Assembly: GCA_946481585.1 (NCBI GenBank)
Contig: CAMLOF010000167.1
Span: 1 to 6,614 of the forward strand
Length of the DNA: 6,614 bases
Direction: 5' to 3'
DNA from: an uncultured Macromonas sp.
GTDB lineage: Bacteria; Pseudomonadota; Gammaproteobacteria; Burkholderiales; Burkholderiaceae
Made by a program: the position numbers and the translations under genes. This document shows positions 1 through 5,713 of this stretch, one piece after another. Numbering within the stretch: position 1 is the stretch's first letter; the number at the start of each line of letters is the position of its first letter. The notes beneath the pieces are model-generated. The model was given only the letters and a program-made list of their open reading frames with translations. It had not been told where the DNA came from and made no database searches.

Positions 1-797
1 GGCGCAGACGGCATCCACGGGTTGGCAGGCAAACCGGGCTGCGCGCCGTCAGGCCGCAACGGCATGGGCAGGTGGGTCACGCTGGTCTGGCCGCCCAGTT
101 GCTCTTCGGGCAGCAGCCCGCTGGACAAACGCACGGTTTCCTGGTCCTGAGTACGGGTAGTCCGGTCGTTGAGGATGGCTGGCGGCGCGATCAGGCGCTT
201 GGCGGCCACCTGGCTATCCTGCACATAGAAGTACTCCTGCTGGCCAAACTCCACGTCGCCGCCGCCATTGGTCACGCCAATGCGTCCGTCGGTGACGCCG
301 CCATACGTGCCGTTGCTCTCCTGTCCGCCCTCCGGCCGAAGGCAATCGTCCTGGCAATGCAGCGCCACGAAATGCGTGCCGCGCACGCCCACTACAGCGG
401 TCGGCGTGGTCAGGGAAAAGTTGGGTGGGTGCGCCTTGCCGATCAGGCCGGTCACGGTCCTCAAACCGCCCTTGGCCAATGAGACCGCCAGCTTTTCGTC
501 GGCAGCGCCTTTGGCGTACTTGTATTGGTCGATCCGGAACACAGTGTTGGCGCGCAGCGCCACCAGCGACTCGTCGGTAAAGCGCACCTGAACGGCAGCG
601 CGCTCGCCCACCAGCAACGTATCTCCGGGCTCCAGCAACGCACCAGCCGTCAAGCCCTGCCGCTGCCCTTGCCGCTCCAGCTGCGACTCACCCTTGGCCA
701 GCAGCACGCGCGCCACCGGCTCCGCCAACGCCACCGAAGCACACCCCAGCCCCAGCAACAGGGCCAGCACCTTGCGCAAAGAATTTCCAGTTCTCAT
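1..797 (-). CDS. FecR-domain periplasmic protein, C-terminus beyond window
   Basis: The first 265 codons of a FecR-domain protein are visible; the gene runs off the left edge, so its length and C-terminal domains are unknown. Residues 1-25 look like a Sec signal peptide: R2 and R8-K9, a Leu-rich core, and a likely signal peptidase I cut after ALA at 23-25. The FecR domain covers about residues 30-195. Its hallmark is at 108-143: AKGGLRTVTG, then TPTAVVGVRGTHF. Just after it, C148 and C152 (HCQDDC) could form a disulfide in the oxidising periplasm. The ATG at 797 has GGGAG five bases upstream, 12 bases after the barrel gene. Classical FecR is a membrane-spanning sigma regulator with a cytoplasmic N-terminus; this one instead begins with a signal peptide and has no sigma factor beside it within the window. 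It is therefore better read as a soluble or envelope-bound FecR-fold sensor or scaffold. The family call is firm; the role and ligand are unknown. Confidence 0.9.
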   Translation of the reverse strand, partial: MRTGNSLRKVLALLLGLGCASVALAEPVARVLLAKGESQLERQGQRQGLTAGALLEPGDTLLVGERAAVQVRFTDESLVALRANTVFRIDQYKYAKGAADEKLAVSLAKGGLRTVTGLIGKAHPPNFSLTTPTAVVGVRGTHFVALHCQDDCLRPEGGQESNGTYGGVTDGRIGVTNGGGDVEFGQQEYFYVQDSQVAAKRLIAPPAILNDRTTRTQDQETVRLSSGLLPEEQLGGQTSVTHLPMPLRPDGAQPGLPANPWMPSA

Positions 798-802
798 GCC
801 CG

Positions 803-807
803 CTCCC
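803..807 (-). promoter_or_regulatory. Ribosome binding site of the FecR-domain gene
   Basis: GGGAG on the minus strand lies five bases before the ATG at 797, inside the 12-base gap after the stop codon of the barrel gene. It fixes the start and indicates translation from the same mRNA as the upstream gene. Confidence 0.7.
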
Positions 808-809
808 TG

Positions 810-2213
810 TCACTTGAATTCATAGCGCAGCTTGGCAAACACCTCGCTGCGTGTGTGATCATGCCAATCCACGTTGGAGCGCTGCCACTGGCGGACCCAC
901 TCCCCTTGCAACGTCCATTCGCGGGCCAAACGGTACTGCACCGTGAGCCCCGCGTTCCACAAACTGTCTTGGCGATGCGGCAGATTGGGGCCGTAGGGTG
1001 CGCGGTAGCTGCTGCGCATGAACCCGGCGTTGAGCACCACCAGCCAGCGGCTCGCGGGGCGGAAAGCCAGCTGGCTCTTCAAACCAGCCATGTTGCGCGA
1101 CAAGTCACTGCGCCCTGCGTCGTTGCGCTCGCGGCCCACAATCAGTTCATTCACCCACATGGGCGCCCAGGGGTGCACGAAGAAGTACGACCAGTTGACA
1201 CTGGCCTGCGTCAGTGCACTGTCGCGCACGCTGCCGTCGGTGGTAACGGCACCGCCGGAGCCGTCCTTGTTCCGCTGGTAGTTGATGCTGTGGTAGTTCA
1301 AGTCTGAATAAGCCAGACTGGCGCCCCAGCGGTGGAACTGGTCGGGCCGGTAATGCCAGTCGCCGGTCACCGAGGCCACGTCCAGGAACCGCTGCCCATC
1401 AATGCTGGACTGGCGATGATCCAGCCCCAGGCGGTAGAGGTGTCGGCCCTTGGCCAGCTCCACGCCAGCTTCGGCGCTGGCGTCGGCGGTGTCGAACTGC
1501 TGGTTGGCACCGGTCTGGTTCCAGCGACCGCGTGCATGCAGCCCGCCATACGCCACCCAGCCGGGCAGGAAGGGATAGCGGCCATTGACGCCCAGGGCCG
1601 CATGCGTCTGCGTGTCTGCCTCGCGCTCGTAGGTAGCCCCCTCCAGCACGTTCAGGCCTGGAATGCCCGCCACGGGCCCCGCAGGCAGACCGGCGTTGAT
1701 GTTGTCGCTGCGGCCAATTCCCACTTCAGCGTAGAAGCGGCCAACGGGCCGGTAGCGCCCCTCGCGCCACCAGATATTGTCCAGGTACTGCCAGATGACT
1801 GCCGCCTCGTCCGGGTCCTTGCCCGTTGCAAGCAGGTCTTCAAATTCTTCCTTGGCCCGAAGGTCTTCGCCCAGCACGAAGTAGCCCTTGCCCAGCATGA
1901 AGTGACCCAACCGGCTGGGCTGCTGCGCCACGTGGCGCTCCAAGGCGAACACGGCCTCGCCGGGCACCCCGGTGTGCAGGGCCGCGATGCCGTAGTACAG
2001 GTCAAACACAGGGTGGCCCAGCAACCCTTCGTTGGCACGCCCCAGGGCATAGGCCTGGTCGTGGCGCGACTGGCGCACCAGCTCCTGCATCTGAGTGATC
2101 ACAGCCTCGTCTGCCATGGCAGGGGACTGCGCCCTTGCGCCCGCAGCAGCCAAGCCCATCAACAGCAGGCACAGGCCAGCCCGGCGCCATTTCGTCGAAC
2201 GTCCCTCTCTCAT
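810..2213 (-). CDS. TPR + outer-membrane beta-barrel protein (Slam/DUF560-like)
   Basis: This is a 467-residue exported protein, probably in the outer membrane. Residues 1-29 form a signal peptide (basic KWRR, core LCLLLMGLAAAG, cut after ARA). Residues 35-155 are helical and TPR-like: paired helices including LYYGIAALHTGVPGEAVFALE and GKGYFVLGEDLRAKEEFEDLL. From about residue 158 alternating amphipathic strands begin, with the entry motif RFYAEVGIGRSDNINAG resembling the G-x-D/SD-N pattern that opens such barrels. Strands rich in Tyr and Trp continue to the C-terminus, which ends in Phe-Lys (KLRYEFK), near the usual terminal aromatic of outer-membrane proteins. Periplasmic TPR plus C-terminal barrel is the architecture of Slam/DUF560 proteins, which move lipoproteins or other cargo to the surface. 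No cargo gene is recognisable in the window. The ATG at 2213 is chosen because AGGAG lies five bases upstream; an in-frame GTG at 2219 overlaps that site. Other TPR-porin-like families remain possible. Confidence 0.85.
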   Translation of the reverse strand: MREGRSTKWRRAGLCLLLMGLAAAGARAQSPAMADEAVITQMQELVRQSRHDQAYALGRANEGLLGHPVFDLYYGIAALHTGVPGEAVFALERHVAQQPSRLGHFMLGKGYFVLGEDLRAKEEFEDLLATGKDPDEAAVIWQYLDNIWWREGRYRPVGRFYAEVGIGRSDNINAGLPAGPVAGIPGLNVLEGATYEREADTQTHAALGVNGRYPFLPGWVAYGGLHARGRWNQTGANQQFDTADASAEAGVELAKGRHLYRLGLDHRQSSIDGQRFLDVASVTGDWHYRPDQFHRWGASLAYSDLNYHSINYQRNKDGSGGAVTTDGSVRDSALTQASVNWSYFFVHPWAPMWVNELIVGRERNDAGRSDLSRNMAGLKSQLAFRPASRWLVVLNAGFMRSSYRAPYGPNLPHRQDSLWNAGLTVQYRLAREWTLQGEWVRQWQRSNVDWHDHTRSEVFAKLRYEFK

Positions 2214-2218
2214 CCCCA

Positions 2219-2223
2219 CTCCT
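2219..2223 (-). promoter_or_regulatory. Ribosome binding site deciding the barrel gene start
   Basis: AGGAG on the minus strand lies five bases before the ATG at 2213. It overlaps the alternative in-frame GTG at 2219-2217, which therefore cannot use it. This favours the 467-residue form over the 469-residue one. Confidence 0.7.
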
Positions 2224-2225
2224 AT

Positions 2226-2266
2226 CGGCCACAGCGGGCCGCGCGTTCACCGGCGGTCAGTGCCGG
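2226..2266 (-). other. Two small GC stem-loops in the spacer before the barrel gene
   Basis: The 56-base spacer between the HD-GYP stop and the barrel start holds two perfect five-base-pair inverted repeats. Bases 2250-2254 (CCGGC) pair with 2262-2266 (GCCGG) around a 7-base loop, and 2226-2230 (CGGCC) pair with 2237-2241 (GGCCG) around a 6-base loop. The second ends three bases before the AGGAG site in mRNA order. No T-run follows, so neither is a standard intrinsic terminator. They might set mRNA stability or expression ratio within the operon, but short GC stems also arise by chance in such DNA. Confidence 0.25.
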
Positions 2267-2269
2267 ACC

Positions 2270-3862
2270 TCAGCAATCGACCTGTTCTGGCGCCAGGAAG
2301 CGCTGGGCGTATTGCTTGTAGACCTCTTTGTTCACGAACACATCGTACAGATCGGGGTCGATGTGTCCATTCGTTTTGAAGTTGTCCATGATACGCAGCG
2401 CCTGGGTCAGGGTCATGGCCTTCTTGTAGGGGCGGTCGTGCGCCGTGAGCGCTTCAAAGATATCGGCAATCCCCATCATGCGGGCCTGCCAGCTCATCTG
2501 TTCGCGCGTCAGCCCCTTGGGGTAGCCCTTGCCGTCCATGCGCTCGTGGTGCCCGCCAGCGTACTCCGGCACGTTCTCCAGCCCCTTGGGCCAGGGCAGT
2601 TGCTCCAGCATGTTGATGGTGGCAACGATGTGGTGGTTGATGACATCGCGCTCGGCCGGGGTCAGGGTGCCCGCGCGCACGGTCAGGTTCTCCACTTCGT
2701 TGCCATCCAACAACGGCTGCGGCTGCCCATCAGGTGCTGTCCAACGGTACTGGGTAGCCAGCACCCGTACGCGCTCAATGTCTTCGTCGCTCATGCGTTC
2801 GCCACCCACGTTGCAGCGTCGCAGAAACTCGCGGTCCTGCTCCAGCTTTTCGCACCACGTGTGGTGTTCGGCCTCGGCAGAAACACGGTCTTTCTTCCCT
2901 TGCGCGATGGCCCGCCACATGGCGGCCTCGGCCTCTCGCCGTGCGACCTCCAGCCTGGTATCGACAAGGTGAATTCGGTCGAAAATGGTTTCGAGCTTGG
3001 TGGCTTTATCCACCACATGCACCGGCGTGGTGATCTTGCCGCAGTCGTGCAACAAGGCGGCAATACGCAACTCGTGCAGGTCCTTGTCGGTCAGGCGCAC
3101 GGCGGCCAACGGCCCGTCGCTGGTGCCATTCACCGCCTCTGCCAACAGCATGGTGAGCTCCGGCACGCGCTCGCAATGCCCGCCCGTGTAGGGGGACTTT
3201 TCGTCGATCGCCACGTTGATGAGTTTGATGAAGGCCTCGAACAGGTCTTCCAACTGCTGCAACAGTTGCCGGTTGGTCAATGCCACGGCGGCCTGGGATG
3301 CGAGTGACTCGGCCAGCCGCTGGTCGGCGGCGGAAAACGCAGTCACGGCGGCAGTTTCAGCGTCGACCGCGTTGAGCAACTGCAGCACGCCAATCAGCTC
3401 GCCTTCGTGGTTCTTCATGGGAACCGTCAAGAAGGACCGCGAACGGTAGCCGGTGCGCTCGTCGAACTTGCGCGTGCCAGAAAAATCGAACCCCTCGGCG
3501 GCGTAGGCGTCGGGCACGTTGACCGTTTTCCCGGTGTTGGCGGCGCACGCCGCCACCAGTGCGTTGTTCGGGGTGCCGTCGTCTTTGAACAAGGGCAAAT
3601 CGTGGAACAGGCCGGTGATGGGCTGCCCACCCGTGCCGCCCAGGGCAATGTTCAGCGAGTCGGTGCGAACGATTTCAAAACGCAGGTGGCGCTTGTCTGG
3701 CGTGAGGGAGTAAAGCGTGCCGCCATCAGCCTGGGTCAGCTTCTTGGCGGCCAGCAGGATGTTTTCGAGCAAGCGCTCCAGATTGCGCTCGCTCGACAAA
3801 GCCACCCCAATGTCATTGAGTTGCTCGAATCGGTGGAAAAGACTATCGAGACTCTCTGCCAT
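2270..3862 (-). CDS. GAF + HD-GYP domain protein, probable cyclic-dinucleotide phosphodiesterase
   Basis: This is a 530-residue protein with no signal peptide or membrane segment, so it should be cytoplasmic. Residues 16-200 form a GAF domain of the kind found in cyclic-nucleotide phosphodiesterases (KFDERTGYRSRSFLTVPMKN at 132-151, then GELIGVLQLLN). A helical linker (196-220) leads to the HD-GYP domain. Visible catalytic or metal-ligand candidates are H229 (YTGGHCERV), H272-D273 and K276 (LLHDCGK), H410/H411 (ERDVINHH), H438-H439-E440, the GYP at 446-448 (HHERMDGKGYP), D467 and RPY at 477-479. All signature residues of an active enzyme appear intact; the family hydrolyses c-di-GMP or related dinucleotides using two or three metals. 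About 110 residues (roughly 290-400) are inserted between the HD half and the HHE/GYP half. The ATG at 3862 has AGGAG seven bases upstream. It sits 11 bases after pyrF and is probably cotranscribed with it. Family call is certain; substrate is inferred. Confidence 0.95.
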   Translation of the reverse strand: MAESLDSLFHRFEQLNDIGVALSSERNLERLLENILLAAKKLTQADGGTLYSLTPDKRHLRFEIVRTDSLNIALGGTGGQPITGLFHDLPLFKDDGTPNNALVAACAANTGKTVNVPDAYAAEGFDFSGTRKFDERTGYRSRSFLTVPMKNHEGELIGVLQLLNAVDAETAAVTAFSAADQRLAESLASQAAVALTNRQLLQQLEDLFEAFIKLINVAIDEKSPYTGGHCERVPELTMLLAEAVNGTSDGPLAAVRLTDKDLHELRIAALLHDCGKITTPVHVVDKATKLETIFDRIHLVDTRLEVARREAEAAMWRAIAQGKKDRVSAEAEHHTWCEKLEQDREFLRRCNVGGERMSDEDIERVRVLATQYRWTAPDGQPQPLLDGNEVENLTVRAGTLTPAERDVINHHIVATINMLEQLPWPKGLENVPEYAGGHHERMDGKGYPKGLTREQMSWQARMMGIADIFEALTAHDRPYKKAMTLTQALRIMDNFKTNGHIDPDLYDVFVNKEVYKQYAQRFLAPEQVDC

Positions 3863-3869
3863 GGGGTTG

Positions 3870-3874
3870 CTCCT
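3870..3874 (-). promoter_or_regulatory. Ribosome binding site of the HD-GYP gene, overlapping the pyrF stop
   Basis: AGGAG on the minus strand lies seven bases before the ATG at 3862. Its first base is the last base of the pyrF TGA (3876-3874), giving TGAGGAG. Ribosomes ending pyrF would clear or occupy this site, so the two genes are probably translationally coupled. Confidence 0.75.
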
Positions 3875-4722
3875 CAGCTCTTGGGGTTGCGTGCAGCGTG
3901 CAGCGCGTCGCGGGTGCGCAAGGCCTCACGCCGTGCCGCCTCGGCAAAATCCTCACCCGCGCTGGCGTACAGAATGGCGCGCGAGGAATTGACCGCGATA
4001 GCTCCCGTGGTCGCGTCACCCTGACCGCGCCAGCCTGCCTGCACGGTGGCTTGCGCGTCGCCCCCCTGCGCGCCCACGCCGGGAATCAGCAGCGGCAAGG
4101 TGGGCGCCAGCTCGCGCACGCGGGCAATTTCCGCCGGGTAGGTGGCCCCCACCACCAGCCCCAACTGCCCGTTGAGGTTCCAGGGCCCCTGCGCCAGCCG
4201 TGCAATGTGTTCATAAAGCAGGGGCTGGCCTTCCACACTGGCCAGCCGCTGGTTCTGGAAGTCGTCGCCACCCGGGTTGCTGGTGCGGCACAGCAAGAAG
4301 GCCCCCTTGCCCGGGTACTGCAAGTAGGGTTGTACCGAATCGAAGCCCATGAAAGGCGACAGTGTGACGGCATCCGCACCGTAGCGCTCAAAAGCCTCCT
4401 TGGCGTACTGCTCGGCGGTGCTGCCAATGTCGCCGCGCTTGGCGTCCAGGATGATGGGCACCTGGGGCGCGCGCACCCGCATGTGGGCCATCAGCTGTTC
4501 CAGCTGGTCTTCGGCGCGGTGGGCGGCAAAGTAGGCGATCTGCGGCTTGAAGGCCATGGCCAGGTCGGCCGTCGCGTCAACGATGGCGGCACAGAAATCG
4601 TAGATGCGCGCCGGGTCGTTGCGCCAGTGGTGCGGGAAACGCGTGGGCTCGGGGTCCAGGCCCACGCACAGCATGGAGCGGTTCTGGTGCTCTGCGGCAC
4701 GCAGCATGTCGGTGAAGTTCAT
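3874..4722 (-). CDS. pyrF: Orotidine 5'-phosphate decarboxylase (subfamily 2)
   Basis: This 282-residue cytoplasmic enzyme decarboxylates OMP to UMP, the last step of de novo pyrimidine synthesis. The TIM-barrel landmarks are in order: CVGLDP at 19-24, FKP with K59, the catalytic [15 protein letters not shown] at 93-107 (D93, K95, D98), TLSPFMG at 120-126, and the phosphate-binding PGVGAQGGD at 214-222 followed by R248 (VNSSRAI). The [11 protein letters not shown] form and the length, longer than the roughly 230-245 residues of the E. coli type, place it in the subfamily 2 (TIGR02127-type) group. The ATG at 4722 starts the conserved N-terminus ([22 protein letters not shown]) but has only a weak GGGG upstream, and the best promoter lies almost against it. 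It is the first gene of the minus-strand cluster and divergent from the EamA gene. The family normally stands alone or with pyrimidine genes, so the HD-GYP partner is a neighbour rather than a pathway partner. Confidence 0.97.
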   Translation of the reverse strand: MNFTDMLRAAEHQNRSMLCVGLDPEPTRFPHHWRNDPARIYDFCAAIVDATADLAMAFKPQIAYFAAHRAEDQLEQLMAHMRVRAPQVPIILDAKRGDIGSTAEQYAKEAFERYGADAVTLSPFMGFDSVQPYLQYPGKGAFLLCRTSNPGGDDFQNQRLASVEGQPLLYEHIARLAQGPWNLNGQLGLVVGATYPAEIARVRELAPTLPLLIPGVGAQGGDAQATVQAGWRGQGDATTGAIAVNSSRAILYASAGEDFAEAARREALRTRDALHAARNPKS

Positions 4723-4729
4723 GCCCCGG

Positions 4730-4758
4730 ATTGTAGGCAGGGGTTGTTTTTTTGGTAA
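4730..4758 (-). promoter_or_regulatory. Putative sigma-70-like promoter of the pyrF cluster
   Basis: On the minus strand TTACCA (4758-4753) and TACAAT (4735-4730) are separated by exactly 17 bases. They match the -35 and -10 consensus at 4/6 and 5/6 positions. The spacer holds an A-run (minus strand). Only seven bases separate the -10 from the pyrF ATG at 4722, so transcription would begin at or within about a base of the start codon. It would drive pyrF and, if there is no other promoter, the HD-GYP, barrel and FecR genes. It is a prediction by eye; a second promoter farther upstream, inside the divergent gene, cannot be excluded. Confidence 0.5.
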
Positions 4759-4784
4759 CGTCGGTGCCTCACTCTAGCTACGCC

Positions 4785-5696
4785 ATGCCCACGCTCACCC
4801 GCCAACAGACCGTCCTTCTCATTCTTCTGACCCTGGCCTGGGGCGTGAACTGGCCGGTGATGAAGCTGGGAGTCACGGGCTACCCGCCGCTGACTTTCCG
4901 GGCACTGTCCATGTGGCTAGGGCTGCCCGTGCTGGTGGTGGCCCTGTGGTGGCTGAAGTTGCCCATGCGCATTCCCGCAGGCCCTGGCGGCGCCAACTGG
5001 CGCGAGTTGCTCAAATTGGCGGCAAGCAACATGTTCGTCTGGCACGTGTGCATCATCCTGGCCATCAGCGTGCTCTCCAGCGGACGTTCAGCCATCCTGG
5101 GCTACACCATGCCCATCTTTTCTGCGGTGATCGGGGCGCTGTTCTTCTCTGCTCGCCTGCAACGCCGGGGCTGGATAGGCGTGGGGGCAGCCGCACTGGG
5201 CGTGCTGTTGCTGCTGTGGCACGAGTTCACCGGCCTCAGCGGCCAACCGCAGGCAGTGGGATTGGCCTTGCTGGCTGCCGCCGTCTGGGCGCTCGGCACA
5301 CAACTTCTGCGCCGTACCCCACTCACGGTGCCCACCCTCACCCTGTCGTTCTGGATGACTGTGCTGGCGGCCATCGTCATGTCCGTGCTGGCCTGGGTGT
5401 TCGAACGCCCAGCCGACGGTGAGTGGCCCGGCATGGGGCAAGCAACGCTCTGGGCCATCATCTACAACGGCATCATGATCTTCGGCTTCGCACATGCCAC
5501 CTGGTTCTTCCTGGCGCGCAGTCTGCCGCCCATCGCATCCACACTCAGCGTCATGATGATCCCCGTGCTGGGGGTGTTCAGCGGCGCATGGTGGCTGAAA
5601 GAACAACTTTTCTGGCAAGACTGGGTGGCTGTGTGCCTGATGGTGCTTTCCATCGCGTCCGTGCTCTGGCCCTCGGCCAAGAGCCAGCAGGCATGA
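4785..5696 (+). CDS. EamA/DMT-family inner-membrane transporter
   Basis: This 303-residue protein is a drug/metabolite transporter superfamily member of the ten-helix EamA type. Two homologous five-helix halves are visible at about residues 10-145 and 155-295. The first helix carries the family's typical LAWGVNWPVMKLG, the first half has SSGRSAILGYTMPIFSAVIG (98-117), and the second has IASTLSVMMIPVLGVFSG (250-267) followed by the charged WLKEQLFWQDW before the last helix. Such proteins export or exchange small metabolites, often amino acids; the substrate cannot be told from sequence. The start is uncertain. ATG 4785 gives the normal length but has no Shine-Dalgarno sequence. An in-frame TTG at 4752 (11 residues longer) has AGGGG eight bases upstream, and a GTG at 4764 is also in frame. 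It is divergent from pyrF and lies 13 bases before the DHA2 transporter gene, with which it probably forms an operon. Confidence 0.93.
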   Translation: MPTLTRQQTVLLILLTLAWGVNWPVMKLGVTGYPPLTFRALSMWLGLPVLVVALWWLKLPMRIPAGPGGANWRELLKLAASNMFVWHVCIILAISVLSSGRSAILGYTMPIFSAVIGALFFSARLQRRGWIGVGAAALGVLLLLWHEFTGLSGQPQAVGLALLAAAVWALGTQLLRRTPLTVPTLTLSFWMTVLAAIVMSVLAWVFERPADGEWPGMGQATLWAIIYNGIMIFGFAHATWFFLARSLPPIASTLSVMMIPVLGVFSGAWWLKEQLFWQDWVAVCLMVLSIASVLWPSAKSQQA

Positions 5697-5713
5697 CGTC
5701 CACGCTGACATGA
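5693..5713 (+). other. Six-codon mini-ORF bridging the two transporter genes
   Basis: ATG at 5693 overlaps the EamA stop in the string ATGA (5693-5696). It reads six codons, MTSTLT, and stops at TGA 5711-5713, which again forms ATGA (5710-5713) with the start of the DHA2 gene. Neither downstream ATG has a recognisable Shine-Dalgarno sequence. It may act as a stop-restart relay for translation, or be a chance result of two ATGA strings 17 bases apart. Confidence 0.25.

Noticed and set aside
735..750. Lipobox-like GLGC in the FecR-protein signal peptide
   Set aside because: The -3 position is Gly rather than Leu, and an ALA signal peptidase I site follows six residues later, so a lipoprotein is less likely.
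525..1307. 260-codon open frame on the plus strand
   Set aside because: It crosses the junction of the FecR and barrel genes on the opposite strand; the Gln/His/Arg/Leu-rich translation has no family features.
2217..2219. GTG at 2219 as start of the barrel gene
   Set aside because: It overlaps the AGGAG site that correctly precedes the ATG at 2213 and has no SD of its own.
1332..2321. 329-codon open frame on the plus strand
   Set aside because: It is antisense to the barrel gene, has no recognisable domain, signal peptide or RBS, and its composition is typical of a GC-rich shadow frame.
2135..3307. 390-codon open frame on the plus strand
   Set aside because: It lies antisense to the HD-GYP and barrel genes, both with strong domain signatures. 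Its translation is low-complexity (rich in His, Gln, Val, Gly) with no motif, as expected from the reverse of high-GC genes.
4724..4753. CCCC...GGGG followed by seven T on the plus strand, resembling an intrinsic terminator
   Set aside because: The stem is only four pairs with a 12-base loop, and no plus-strand gene ends here. The same bases are better explained as the pyrF promoter region.
4752..4754. TTG at 4752 as start of the EamA gene
   Set aside because: AGGGG lies eight bases upstream, so it remains possible, but TTG is rare and the added 11 residues are not typical of the family. ATG 4785 gives the usual N-terminus.
3898..4758. 286-codon open frame on the plus strand opposite pyrF
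   Set aside because: pyrF on the other strand is unambiguous; this frame is its mirror and shows no motif.
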